NCBI GenBank assembly: GCA_002424545.1
Contig: DIKL01000086.1
Coordinates: 14,805-38,528 of the forward strand
Direction: 5' to 3'
DNA: 23,724 bases
Source of the DNA: Syntrophaceae bacterium UBA5619
GTDB lineage: Bacteria > Desulfobacterota > Syntrophia > Syntrophales > UBA5619
The position numbers and the translations under genes are program-made. Shown here one piece after another: positions 1 to 7,585 of this stretch. How positions within the stretch are numbered: position 1 is the stretch's first letter; every line of letters starts with the position of its first letter. The notes under the pieces are model-generated. The model saw nothing but the letters and a program-made list of their open reading frames with translations. It was not told the DNA's origin and ran no database searches.

Positions 1-2
1 TG

Positions 3-1124
3 CGCGGCGCGGTGTCGATCGCGCGGCGCCTGCAGGATCCGCTGGCGGAGCTGGTGAAGATCGATCCGAAGGCGATCGGCGTGGGACAGTACCAGCACGA
101 CGTCGATCAGACGGAACTCAAGCAGAGCCTGGACGATACGGTCATGAGCTGCGTGAACGCGGTCGGCGTCGAGTTGAACACGGCGAGCGCGGCGCTGCTC
201 ACCTACGTATCGGGCCTCGGGCCGGCCCTGGCGGCCAAGATCGTCGCCTGGCGCGACGAGCACGGTCCGTTTCCTTCGCGCGAAGCGCTTAAGGAGGTTC
301 CCCGCCTCGGGATGAAGGCCTTCGTCCAGGCCGCCGGATTCCTCCGGATCCGCAACGGGGAAAATCCCCTGGACGCCTCCGCCGTCCACCCCGAAAGCTA
401 CGCGGTCGTCGATCAAATGGCGGAAGATCTGAACTGTTCCATCGCCGACCTGATGCGCGACGAAGCGCTCCAGAAGCGAATCGATCCGACCCGATACGTC
501 ACCGGCGAGGTCGGCCTTCCGACCCTCAATGACATCCTCGCCGAACTGGCCCGACCCGGACGCGATCCCCGGGAGAAGTTCGAGATTTTTCGGTTCACCG
601 ACGGGATCGAAAAGATCGAGGACCTGCGCGCAGGGATGAAGCTCCCCGGGATCGTGACGAATCTCACGGCCTTCGGCGCATTCGTCGATATCGGCGTCCA
701 CCAGGACGGCCTCATCCATCTGAGCCAGATCGCCGACCGTTACGTGAAGGACCCGGGCGAGGTGCTGAAGGTCCGGCAGACCGTGGAGGTGACCGTTCTC
801 GATGTGGACCTGGAGCGCAGAAGGATCTCGTTGACGCTGAAGAAGGAGCCGGGAAAGAAGGTGGATCCGCAGGCCAAAGCGGCGGCGCCCGCGAAGGAGC
901 GGCGGCAAAACATCACATCGGCAAAAGGCGATCCTTCAGGGACAGGGGCCGATCGGGGGAAAAAGCCGCGGGAAAAAGAGGCCCCGGACAGGCCGGACGG
1001 ACGGGCCGGATCGGGACAGACGCGGCGGGAGAAGCCCGGTCGCGGCCGGCCGCAGCCGAAGCCCCCTCGTACCGAAAAGGTCCCGTTCAACAACCCGTTC
1101 GTCGCGGTCTTCGGAAAGAAGTAG
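3..1124 (+). CDS. tex: Tex-like RNA-binding transcription accessory protein, C-terminal part (5' end outside window)
   Basis: The frame is open to the left edge, so this is the C-terminal part of a longer protein; the GTG at 12 is internal. The first visible residues (SIARRLQDPLAELVKIDPK) and the following IGVGQYQHDV are the highly conserved Tex core. A helix-hairpin-helix region follows (about residues 55-115 counted from the GTG, with GLGPALAAKIVAWR), and then an S1 RNA-binding domain (about 205-280, GIVTNLTAFGAFVDIGVHQDGLIH). The last 90 residues are a Lys/Arg/Pro-rich, probably disordered tail that ends with NNPFVAVFGKK. Tex proteins bind nucleic acid and affect transcription, probably as cytoplasmic RNA polymerase-associated factors. 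The gene ends 10 bp from the convergent SRAP gene. Confidence 0.95.
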   Translation, partial: RGAVSIARRLQDPLAELVKIDPKAIGVGQYQHDVDQTELKQSLDDTVMSCVNAVGVELNTASAALLTYVSGLGPALAAKIVAWRDEHGPFPSREALKEVPRLGMKAFVQAAGFLRIRNGENPLDASAVHPESYAVVDQMAEDLNCSIADLMRDEALQKRIDPTRYVTGEVGLPTLNDILAELARPGRDPREKFEIFRFTDGIEKIEDLRAGMKLPGIVTNLTAFGAFVDIGVHQDGLIHLSQIADRYVKDPGEVLKVRQTVEVTVLDVDLERRRISLTLKKEPGKKVDPQAKAAAPAKERRQNITSAKGDPSGTGADRGKKPREKEAPDRPDGRAGSGQTRREKPGRGRPQPKPPRTEKVPFNNPFVAVFGKK

Positions 1125-1134
1125 AAGGTCGAAG

Positions 1135-1797
1135 TCAGAATCCCATCAATGATGATGGCTTTCTTTCGATTCCGGACAGCGATCCCGGATCCACCGGAAA
1201 CACCGTCATTTCTTCGGACGGATAGGGCTTCAACAGGGCCAACAATCCCTCCGGATTTCGATTGTCCGGATCCATCCAGGCCGTTTCCCACTCCTTCGGC
1301 AGGATCACCGGCATCCGGTCATGGATCGGCCGCATCAGTTCATTGGGCTCGGTGGTGATGATCGTGCAGGTTTGAATGGATTTCTTCTCCGGGGATATCC
1401 AGGTTTCGTGGAGCCCCGCAAACCCGAAAGGTTCTCCCGATTTCAACGAGAATCGAAGGGGTTTCTTTACTTTCCCCAATTTTTGCCACTCATAAAAACC
1501 GTCCGCGGGGATCAGGCAGCGTCTCTTCCGGAAGGCGCTTCGGAAACTTGGTTTCTCCGCAACGGTTTCCGCCCGGGCATTGAACATCCTGCTCCCGATC
1601 GAGGGATCCCTGGCCCAGGAGGGGATGAGTCCCCAGCGGCAACCGATCAGGCGGTTCTTGTCCTGATGGATGATCACCGGGATCTCCCGGCCGGGAGAGA
1701 GGTTATGATCCGGCCGGTAATCGCAGGCCACCTCCTGAATACCGAAGGATTGGACGATTACGGATAAATCGGTCAGCAGAACAAAACGTCCGCACAT
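1135..1797 (-). CDS. yedK: SRAP (SOS response-associated peptidase / YedK-HMCES) family protein
   Basis: 220 aa, full length for the SRAP family. These proteins cross-link through Cys2 to abasic sites in single-stranded DNA and so shield them. The visible family residues fit E. coli YedK closely: Cys2 directly after the initiator Met (MCGRF), Asn73 in MFNARAE, Glu103 in GFYEW, and His159 in IHDRMPVIL. The start is fixed by the need for Cys at position 2 and by a GAGGA ribosome site about 6 nt upstream. The gene is convergent with tex and only 37 bp downstream of the pseudogene at 1835-2224. Nothing suggests truncation. The enzymatic label peptidase is historical; the DNA-protein cross-link role is family knowledge, not seen here. 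Confidence 0.93.
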   Translation of the reverse strand: MCGRFVLLTDLSVIVQSFGIQEVACDYRPDHNLSPGREIPVIIHQDKNRLIGCRWGLIPSWARDPSIGSRMFNARAETVAEKPSFRSAFRKRRCLIPADGFYEWQKLGKVKKPLRFSLKSGEPFGFAGLHETWISPEKKSIQTCTIITTEPNELMRPIHDRMPVILPKEWETAWMDPDNRNPEGLLALLKPYPSEEMTVFPVDPGSLSGIERKPSSLMGF

Positions 1798-1834
1798 GGC
1801 TTCCTCGGAATGGTGATCGGCAAACTTACGGAAT

Positions 1835-2224
1835 TCATCGGGTCGCCATCATCGGCGAAACCTTGCGAAGAGGCCCGGCGTGCAGCGGCGAGAGAATGAA
1901 ATCCTGCACGACATCGCGCTGAACGGGTCCCAGGGTTGCGAAATCCGGAAGGAAGTAATAGCCGCTCAGGGACGGCCTGACGATGCCTCTCCATCCGGAC
2001 CGGACCACAAGCGCATAATGCCCGCCGCCGGTTGTTTTCAGGGTTTGACTGTTCAACCCATCCGAAAAGGTGACGGTCACGCCGTCAATTCCCTCGGTCG
2101 TTCAGGAATCGGTGACTCTCCCGGAAATGGTGTGCGTCTGGGCGCCGACCGACTGAGACTGGACAAGGATCAAAAACAATGCCGGCAAGAACAGCAGCCA
2201 CATTGGCCTCTTGCACATTTTCAT
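1835..2224 (-). pseudogene. Small secreted Ig-like/carboxypeptidase-regulatory-like domain protein interrupted by in-frame TGA
   Basis: Reading from ATG 2224-2222, a clear signal peptide (MKMCKRPMWLLFLPALFLIL, then VQSQSVGAQ) leads into THTISGRVTDS and then meets TGA at 2104-2102. The same frame continues without a shift as TTEGIDGVTVTFSDG and GGGHYALVVRSGWRGIVRPS up to a stop at 1837-1835. That is one compact beta-sandwich repeat of the SGRV-DGVTVTFS-GYYF type common in secreted proteins. The two halves are therefore one 129-codon gene broken by a single nonsense codon, or a small domain left over from a larger surface protein. AGGGGGAG lies about 8 nt before the ATG, and a TTGATT-16-TATAAT promoter lies upstream. 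Selenocysteine read-through seems unlikely because this is not a redox domain and no family precedent is known to me. Confidence 0.6.
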
Positions 2225-2285
2225 GACAAGGCTCCCCCTATCTCCGCGCTGCCCAAGTTTCCTATTGGCGGACACATTCGTTCTG

Positions 2286-2313
2286 ATTATAGCCAGGGAT
2301 GATTTGAAATCAA
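2286..2313 (-). promoter_or_regulatory. Putative sigma70 promoter for the secreted-protein pseudogene
   Basis: On the minus strand TTGATT (2313-2308) and a perfect TATAAT (2291-2286) are separated by 16 nt, about 60 nt upstream of the ATG at 2224. The -35 overlaps that of the divergent korA promoter. Confidence 0.5.
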
Positions 2314-2332
2314 CCTGTTTTGATGCTACTGT
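2304..2332 (+). promoter_or_regulatory. Putative sigma70 promoter for korAB
   Basis: TTGAAA (2304-2309), a 17-nt spacer and TACTGT (2327-2332) place a transcription start near 2339, about 30 nt before the korA ATG at 2371. The -35 lies inside the small palindrome TTGAAATCAA, which also forms the -35 of the divergent promoter. Confidence 0.45.
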
Positions 2333-2370
2333 TTGCGCAACGGAAGAAAATCCGCACCGGGAGGGCAGTC

Positions 2371-3999
2371 ATGGAATTCAACGTTCTGATCGGCGGAGAA
2401 GGGGGACAAGGGGCCTTTTCCGTGGAAATGGAATTGACGGAGGCCTTGACCAGGCTCAACTACCATTTTTTCGCCACCAAACATTACATGTCGCGAATCC
2501 GGGGCGGCCACAACTTTCACATGATCCGCGTCGCCGACCAACCGGTCCACGCCTTGAACGGCGGGAAATGGGAGATGGTCGTCGCCCTCGACGACGAGAC
2601 GGAACCGCTTCACAAGCCGGACCTCCGTGAAGGCGGCCTCTTCCTCTCCCGCGTGATGACGAAGGAGATCGCGGAGGAGGGGAAGAAACGCTTCGGGGAG
2701 ATCCGCTCCGCCAACACGGCCCTGGTCGGCTGCGTGCTGGCCGTGATCGGCGTCGCGCCGGAGAAAATGGCGGAGACGGCCGAACCCGGGAAAGAGGAAT
2801 ACCTCAAAATGGGGTATGATTTCGCCGCGCGGTGGAACATTGCCGGGGCGTTTCCCATTTCCGCGGCCGCGGGCTGCCCCGTCCGGTTCGACGGAAATCA
2901 GGCCCTCGCCTTCGGGGCGCTTCTGGGCGGCTGCCGGTTCGTGTCCGGCTACCCGATGACGCCCGCCACCTCCATCCTGCACTACTTCTCCGAAGCGGCG
3001 CGGGAACTCCCCGTCCATTTCGAGCAGGCCGAGGATGAAATCGCCGCGATCAACATGGCCTTGGGCGCCTCCTACGCCGGCGTCCGGTCGATGGCGGCCA
3101 CGTCCGGCGGAGGCTTCGCGCTGATGCAGGAGGGAGTGTCGCTCGCGGGGATGACGGAGACGCCGATCGTCATAGCCGTCGCCCAGCGTCCCGGTCCGGC
3201 GACCGGGCTCCCCACCCGGACCGAACAGGGCGATCTGAACTTCATCCTCCACGCGGGCCACGGGGAGTTCCCCAGGGTCCTCTTCGCCCCCGGCTCCATT
3301 CTCGAGACCATTGAACTGGCGCGGAAGGCCTTCGATCTCGCCGACCGGTTCCAGATCCCCGTCTTTTTACTGACCGATCAGTACTTCGCCGACTCCGTTC
3401 AGGTCGTCGAAGAGGAGGATATCCCGCTGGAGCCGAGCGCCCGCGAATGCCCGGTCTTGGACGCCGCCTACAAGCGGTACCGTCTGACGGAGGACGGAAT
3501 TTCTCCGCTGACCTTCCCGGGGCTTTCCGACGCGCGGGTCAAGCTCGACTCGGACGAGCACGACGAGGAGGGGAAAATCACGGAGGACCCCGATCTGCGG
3601 AAGCGAATGGTGGACAAACGACTCGGGAAGATCGAACGGTTGAAAACGGAGGCGGTCATGCCGACCTTCTCCGGCGCTCTGGAATCCGCCGCCGTCATCC
3701 TCTGCTGGGGCTCGAACCGCCTCATTGCCGAGGAGGCCGCCGGGCGGCTCATGGCGGAGGGGATCTCGGTTTCCGTTCTTCACTTCGGCCAGGTTTATCC
3801 GCTGACGGCCGCGATGGTCGCCCCTTACCGGTTGGAGGAGAAGAAGCGGATCTGCGTGGAGAACAACGCGACGGGCCAGTTCGCCGGACTGCTGAAACGG
3901 GAACTCGGTCTTGCCGTCGATCACAACGTCCTCAAATACGACGGCGACTGTTTTACCGTGGAGGAGCTCTATCAAACGCTGAAAAGCCTTCTCGCGTAA
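2371..3999 (+). CDS. korA: 2-oxoacid:ferredoxin oxidoreductase, fused gamma-alpha subunit (KorA-type)
   Basis: 542 aa. It oxidatively decarboxylates a 2-oxoacid (2-oxoglutarate most likely) to acyl-CoA with reduction of ferredoxin, together with the beta subunit encoded next. Residues about 1-180 form the gamma domain (VLIGGEGGQGAFSVE, then HYMSRIRGGHNFHM). Residues about 190-542 form the alpha domain with the diagnostic GYPMTPATSI, FEQAEDEIAAINMALGASYAG, and TSGGGFALMQEG segments. The C-terminal ILCWGSNR to FGQVYPL stretch matches the transketolase-C-like domain. ATG 2371 is chosen over an upstream in-frame ATG at 2320 because homology starts at MEFNVLIGGEGGQG and GGGAGGG stands just before it. 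korB follows after 10 bp. Substrate (2-oxoglutarate versus branched-chain 2-oxoacid or pyruvate) cannot be fixed from sequence alone. Confidence 0.93.
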   Translation: MEFNVLIGGEGGQGAFSVEMELTEALTRLNYHFFATKHYMSRIRGGHNFHMIRVADQPVHALNGGKWEMVVALDDETEPLHKPDLREGGLFLSRVMTKEIAEEGKKRFGEIRSANTALVGCVLAVIGVAPEKMAETAEPGKEEYLKMGYDFAARWNIAGAFPISAAAGCPVRFDGNQALAFGALLGGCRFVSGYPMTPATSILHYFSEAARELPVHFEQAEDEIAAINMALGASYAGVRSMAATSGGGFALMQEGVSLAGMTETPIVIAVAQRPGPATGLPTRTEQGDLNFILHAGHGEFPRVLFAPGSILETIELARKAFDLADRFQIPVFLLTDQYFADSVQVVEEEDIPLEPSARECPVLDAAYKRYRLTEDGISPLTFPGLSDARVKLDSDEHDEEGKITEDPDLRKRMVDKRLGKIERLKTEAVMPTFSGALESAAVILCWGSNRLIAEEAAGRLMAEGISVSVLHFGQVYPLTAAMVAPYRLEEKKRICVENNATGQFAGLLKRELGLAVDHNVLKYDGDCFTVEELYQTLKSLLA

Positions 4000-4009
4000 G
4001 GAGGGAGAG

Positions 4010-4834
4010 ATGGAACCGAAAATCAAAACGGGCTGGTGCCCCGGTTGCGGCAATTTCGCGATTCGCGATGTCCTGGAGAAGGTCTTCCGGGAACTCCCCG
4101 TCCCGCGGAACAAGATCGTCCTCACCTCGGGGATCGGGCAGGCCGCCAAGATGCCGCATTATCTCGACGTGAACTTTTTCAACGGCCTTCATGGCCGTTC
4201 CCTGCCGCCCGCCGTGGGGATCAAGCTGGCCCGACCCGACCTGACCGTCATCGCCTATTCCGGCGACGGCTGCATGTACGGAGAAGGGGGGAACCACTTC
4301 ATCCATACCCTCCGCCGGCGTCTGGATATCACGATCCTGGTTTCCGAAAACCGGGTTTACGCGCTGACCAAGGGGCAGAGTTCCCCCACAACGGGCCTTG
4401 CCGTGAAAAACGACCTGGCTCCCGGCGGGAATCCGAACCGCCCGCTGAATCCGCTCGCCCTTGCCGTGCTGATGGGCGCCCCCTTCGCCGCCCGGGGATT
4501 CGCCGGCGACAAGGAGCACCTTGCGGCGCTCATCCGGGAGGCGATCCTGTTCAACGGAACGGCCGTCGTGGACATCCTTCAGCCCTGCGTCAGCTTCAAC
4601 AAGATCAACACCTACGCCTGGTACCGGGAGCGGGTGTTCAAGCTGGAGAAGCCCCCGAGCGACCGCTACGAGGCCATCCGGACGGCCGAGATCTGGGGGG
4701 AGAAGATCCCGATCGGCGTGATCTGGCGCGACGACGCATCCCCCCTCCGCGAAATCAAGAATATCTTTGAAACGCCGCTGACGAGAGAAGACGTTGCTTC
4801 CCGCCTCAACATGCGCTGTGTGATGATGAGGTGA
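4010..4834 (+). CDS. korB: 2-oxoacid:ferredoxin oxidoreductase, beta subunit (KorB-type)
   Basis: 274 aa, the usual length of the TPP-binding beta subunit. GWCPGCGNFAI (Cys10, Cys13) opens the protein and supplies ligands for the proximal 4Fe-4S cluster. The TPP/Mg site is GDGCMYGEGGNHF (85-97) followed by ENRVYALTKGQSSPTT (113-128), and a further Cys lies near residue 197 (LQPCVSFN). At the place where many homologues have GIGCS this protein has GIGQAAKMPHY, so one frequent cluster ligand is absent. I recall the GIGQ form as a recurring subgroup of this family. The ribosome site GGAGGGAG lies in the 10-bp gap after korA, so the two subunits are translated from one message. No separate ferredoxin-type delta subunit is present nearby. 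Confidence 0.93.
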   Translation: MEPKIKTGWCPGCGNFAIRDVLEKVFRELPVPRNKIVLTSGIGQAAKMPHYLDVNFFNGLHGRSLPPAVGIKLARPDLTVIAYSGDGCMYGEGGNHFIHTLRRRLDITILVSENRVYALTKGQSSPTTGLAVKNDLAPGGNPNRPLNPLALAVLMGAPFAARGFAGDKEHLAALIREAILFNGTAVVDILQPCVSFNKINTYAWYRERVFKLEKPPSDRYEAIRTAEIWGEKIPIGVIWRDDASPLREIKNIFETPLTREDVASRLNMRCVMMR

Positions 4835-4888
4835 TCCCCAAGTGCATTCCGTCCGGAGCGGAAACCGCTATCCTAAAGGAGGTCTTTC

Positions 4889-5971
4889 ATGGCAAAGATC
4901 GACGCATTTTTCCAGTTGATGCACGATCAAGGTGCATCGGATCTGCATCTCGTCACGGGCCAGCAACCGGTCCTCCGGATCGATGGGGAGATGGAACGGA
5001 TCAAATTCGACATTCTCACCAATGACGGCCTGAAGGCAATGCTCTACGAGATCACCCCCGAGCAGAAGATCAAACAGTTTGAAGAGACGGGCGATGTCGA
5101 CTTCGCCTACGAGATTCCGGGACTGGCCCGTTACCGCGCCAACTTCTTTCAGCAGCAGTTCGGCTGTGCGGCGGTCTTTCGGGAAATTCCGAGCAAAATC
5201 AAGACCGCGGCGGACTTGGGTCTTCCCTCGGTCGTCTCCAAGCTGGCCGGCCTGCCGCGAGGGTTGGTTCTGGTCACGGGACCGACGGGATGCGGCAAGT
5301 CCACGACGTTGGCGGCGATCATCGACGAAGCGAACCAAACCCGCAAGGACCACATCATCACGATCGAGGATCCGGTCGAGTTCGTTCACCAGAGCAAGAA
5401 CTGCATCGTGAACCACCGGGAGGTCGGCCGGCACACGCGATCCTTTGCGGCGGCCCTGCGGGGAGCCCTGCGCGAGGATCCGGACATCATCCTGGTCGGC
5501 GAGATGCGCGATCTGGAAACCATCTCGCTGGCCATCGAGGCGGCCTCCACTGGTCATCTGGTCTTCGCCACCCTCCACACGACCAGCGCCGCCAAGACCG
5601 TCAACCGGATCATCGAGGTTTTCCCCACAGACGAACAGATGCAGATCCGATCGATACTGGCCGACGGGATCCGGGCCGTTGTCGCCCAGGTCCTCTTCAA
5701 GAGGATCGACAAAAAGGGACGCTGCGCCGCCCTGGAGATCATGATTGCCAATTCCGCGGTCCGGAACCTGATCCGGGAATCGAAAACCTTCCAGATTCCC
5801 TCGATGATCCAGACGGGGAAGAAATACGGCATGCAGCTTCTGGACGACGCGATCATGGAGTTGCTCAACAGGGGCTGGATCAGCGGGGACGAGGCATACA
5901 TAAAAGCAAACGAACAGCAGCGGTTCCGGCGGTTCCTGAAGAATCCGCCGACGGACTTCACCGAGGCGTAG
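4889..5971 (+). CDS. pilT: Type IV pilus retraction ATPase PilT
   Basis: 360 aa, standard PilT length. It is a cytoplasmic hexameric ATPase that depolymerises type IV pili during twitching and DNA uptake. The N-terminal PAS-like domain contains the typical GASDLHL start (15-21). The ATPase core shows Walker A GPTGCGKST (131-139), the Asp box TIEDPVEF (158-165), Walker B DPDIILVGEMRD (197-208), and the His box GHLVFATLHTTSA (222-234). The C-terminal IANSAVRNLIRE motif (about 286-297) is the AIRNLIRE signature that separates PilT from PilB. AAAGGAGG lies about 8 nt before the ATG. It starts 54 bp after korB with no visible terminator between, so it may be partly co-transcribed. No pilin or PilB gene is in the window. 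Confidence 0.96.
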   Translation: MAKIDAFFQLMHDQGASDLHLVTGQQPVLRIDGEMERIKFDILTNDGLKAMLYEITPEQKIKQFEETGDVDFAYEIPGLARYRANFFQQQFGCAAVFREIPSKIKTAADLGLPSVVSKLAGLPRGLVLVTGPTGCGKSTTLAAIIDEANQTRKDHIITIEDPVEFVHQSKNCIVNHREVGRHTRSFAAALRGALREDPDIILVGEMRDLETISLAIEAASTGHLVFATLHTTSAAKTVNRIIEVFPTDEQMQIRSILADGIRAVVAQVLFKRIDKKGRCAALEIMIANSAVRNLIRESKTFQIPSMIQTGKKYGMQLLDDAIMELLNRGWISGDEAYIKANEQQRFRRFLKNPPTDFTEA

Positions 5972-5973
5972 GC

Positions 5974-5990
5974 GACCGCATCGGTCTCTT
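5974..5990. terminator. Small hairpin between convergent pilT and the TPR gene
   Basis: GACCG, a CAT loop and CGGTC (5974-5986) followed by TCTTTC form a 5-bp stem directly after the pilT stop. It is weak and could help terminate pilT. Confidence 0.35.
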
Positions 5991-7052
5991 TCAAGAACGA
6001 TTCCCGCCGTGATCGGCCGGGAAGGATTTCCGTGCTTCGGCCCGGCGGAGGGCCTCTGCGGCGAGCCCGTTCCGTCCGTCGGCGGCATAGGATTGCGCCA
6101 GGCGCAGCGCATGAAGAGGGTTGCCCGGTTCGGCGGCGACGGCCTTGATGAAGGCTTCCGCCGCGCGGGAATGAAATCCTTTCCGGGAGAGGCCGCGGCC
6201 CAGACGGTTCCAGAAGGCCGCCGCGGACACGGGCCGGAGTTCTGCGGCCCGGCCGTAAGCCTCCGCGGCCGCATCCGGTTTCCCCAGACAAAGCAGGCAA
6301 TCGCCGATCCCCGACCAGGCCAAAGGTTCGTCGGGACACGCCTTCAGAGATTTTTCCCATGCCTTCGCGGCCCATTCCGGGAATCCGGAACGCAGGAGAC
6401 CTTCCGCCAGGCGGTTCAGAAAAACGGCCGTCGCCGCGGGATCGATTTCCATGGCACGGTTGTACGCGGTCTCAGCCCGGCCGGGATCCCCTTCGGCAAG
6501 CCGGACATCGCCAAGCGAACACCAGTGTCCGGGTGCATCCGGTTCCCGTTCGGTCAGTTTCTCAAATACTCCCGAGGCCTCGGCGGCCATTCCCGTCGAG
6601 AGATAGGACTCTCCCAGGGTTTGAAGGATGCCGACATCCTCCGGTTGCGCAGCCGCGGCCCGCTCGCAGACCGAGATCAACGCCTTCCCGTTTTTCCTCT
6701 CCCGGTATATCCGGACGAGTTCATCGTAGGCAAAACCGGTGAAGAGTCCGCGCGCGAGCTCTTTCCGGAACAGTCGCTCAAAACAGGCAACGGCCTCGTC
6801 GCTTTCTCCGCTGTCGTGGAGCGCCCAGGCCAGCGCAAGGAGATGCGAATCCTCCTCCGGAGAGATTTGAACCAGCCTGCGATAGATGGGCACCGCCTCG
6901 GCGAAACGTCCCGCTTTCATCAGGTCGTCCGCGCGGTTTCGGTCGCGGGAAGAGGAATGAGCGGTGATTGTGGGATGCAAGGAAGGCACTTTTATGAAAC
7001 GGAACAGCCGTTGACTGAAAAGCCCCGGGAACGGTTCCGGTTCCCGGGGCAT
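5991..7052 (-). CDS. Tetratricopeptide-repeat protein
   Basis: 353 aa composed mostly of consecutive TPR units, recognisable by the repeated W/A-G-Y/F-A-P pattern, for example AGRFAEAVPIYRRLVQISPE, LGESYLSTGMAAEASGVFEK, LGDVRLAEGDPGRAETAYNR, and IGDCLLCLGKPDAAAEAYGR. No signal peptide or membrane segment is obvious, so it is probably a cytoplasmic scaffold. The first 44 residues look less like TPR. A start at ATG 6920 (MKAGRFAEAV) would remove them, but ATG 7052 has GGAGA just upstream and lies 10 bp from the end of the HesB-like gene, which suggests coupled translation. Its partner and task are unknown. The operon position behind an Fe-S-type selenoprotein gene may be only coincidental. Confidence 0.8.
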   Translation of the reverse strand: MPREPEPFPGLFSQRLFRFIKVPSLHPTITAHSSSRDRNRADDLMKAGRFAEAVPIYRRLVQISPEEDSHLLALAWALHDSGESDEAVACFERLFRKELARGLFTGFAYDELVRIYRERKNGKALISVCERAAAAQPEDVGILQTLGESYLSTGMAAEASGVFEKLTEREPDAPGHWCSLGDVRLAEGDPGRAETAYNRAMEIDPAATAVFLNRLAEGLLRSGFPEWAAKAWEKSLKACPDEPLAWSGIGDCLLCLGKPDAAAEAYGRAAELRPVSAAAFWNRLGRGLSRKGFHSRAAEAFIKAVAAEPGNPLHALRLAQSYAADGRNGLAAEALRRAEARKSFPADHGGNRS

Positions 7053-7062
7053 GATTCTCCGA

Positions 7063-7380
7063 TCAGCAACTCGTACAGGAACCGCAGGCGCTTTCCGCCG
7101 GTTTCAGGCTTGACGTCAGTTTGAATCCACCGCCGCGCGGCGTGGTGATGAATTCGACCGCGATCGGTTTAATCTTTTCAAACAGCTCCTTTTCGACCAG
7201 ATAGGTCACTCCCCGATCCTCGAACACCTCGTCGTTCTGTTTTGACTCATCCAGAGCCATGCCCAAAGAGGGCCCCGATCAGCCGCCCTCCTGCATCAGG
7301 ACTCGGATGGAAGCCGCCTCCGTGCGGTTTTTCAAGAATTCTTTGATCATCTCACTCGCTTTTTCAGATACGGAAAACAT
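7063..7380 (-). CDS. HesB/IscA-like selenoprotein with in-frame TGA (Sec34)
   Basis: Read from ATG 7380-7378 (AAAGGAGATAATC upstream), the product begins MFSVSEKASEMIKEFLKNR, runs to VLMQEGG, meets TGA at 7281-7279, and continues in the same frame with SGPSLGMALDESKQND to a stop at 7065-7063: 105 aa if the TGA is decoded. In A-type HesB/IscA relatives this position is the conserved Cys of the GGCSG motif. A HesB-related family with Sec at this Cys is known (TIGR01911, as I recall), mainly in Deltaproteobacteria. The half after the TGA is clearly conserved, with GVTYLVEKELFEKI, VEF and the C-terminal CGSCTSC (Cys99, 102, 105). The protein probably handles an Fe-S or thiol/selenol-linked metal centre in the cytoplasm. 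A pseudogene or a separate small ORF from codon 39 is the alternative. Confidence 0.87.
7251..7278 (-). promoter_or_regulatory. Candidate bacterial SECIS hairpin after the Sec TGA
   Basis: Starting one base after the TGA on the minus strand, UCGGGGCC (7278-7271) can pair with GGCUCUGG (7258-7251) in eight pairs including G-U, leaving a 12-nt loop that contains UUUGGG. A shorter alternative is GCCC-UCUUU-GGGC (7273-7261). Bacterial SECIS elements lie directly 3' of the UGA within the coding region and present G/U in the apical loop, so position and loop content fit. The fold was done by eye. Confidence 0.5.
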
Positions 7381-7428
7381 GATTATCTCCTTTTTTGGAC
7401 CCTCTCTCGGCCCGTCTGATTTTCGCTT

Positions 7429-7456
7429 AACCTAATGATTATTTTCTTTTTGTCAA
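7429..7456 (-). promoter_or_regulatory. Putative promoter for the HesB-like selenoprotein/TPR genes
   Basis: Minus-strand TTGACA (7456-7451), a 16-nt A/T-rich spacer, and TAGGTT (7434-7429) lie about 50 nt upstream of the ATG at 7380. The -35 is consensus and the -10 is weak. Confidence 0.5.
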
Positions 7457-7519
7457 ACGGTATTTTTTAGATGGGTGTTTTTACGGGATGGGTCGCCGTC
7501 CTTCGAAATGCAATAATCG

Positions 7520-7548
7520 TTGACACGAATTCCCTGGTTCACTATAGA
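7520..7548 (+). promoter_or_regulatory. Near-consensus sigma70 promoter
   Basis: TTGACA (7520-7525), a 17-nt spacer and TATAGA (7543-7548) predict a start near 7555 and a 30-nt leader before the ATG at 7586. It is one of the strongest promoters by eye in the window. Confidence 0.75.
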
Positions 7549-7585
7549 AGACGATCCATCCCAAACCATGAGCAGGAGGACAAAA

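Noticed and set aside
2102..2104. TGA as a second selenocysteine codon
   Set aside because: The protein is a secreted beta-sandwich with no redox Cys motif around the site, and no Sec family of this kind is known to me; nonsense mutation is simpler.
2326..3261. Long minus-strand ORF (311 codons) opposite korA
   Set aside because: It is antisense to a clearly conserved gene, Arg/Gly/Asp-rich, without any known motif; a GC-rich shadow frame.
4868..6274. Long minus-strand ORF (468 codons) over pilT
   Set aside because: It covers pilT and part of the TPR gene antisense or in another frame, with low-complexity composition and no domain.
7063..7266. Separate 67-codon ORF starting at TTG 7266
   Set aside because: It is only the part of the HesB-like gene after the Sec codon; it has no ribosome site and begins in the middle of a conserved domain.
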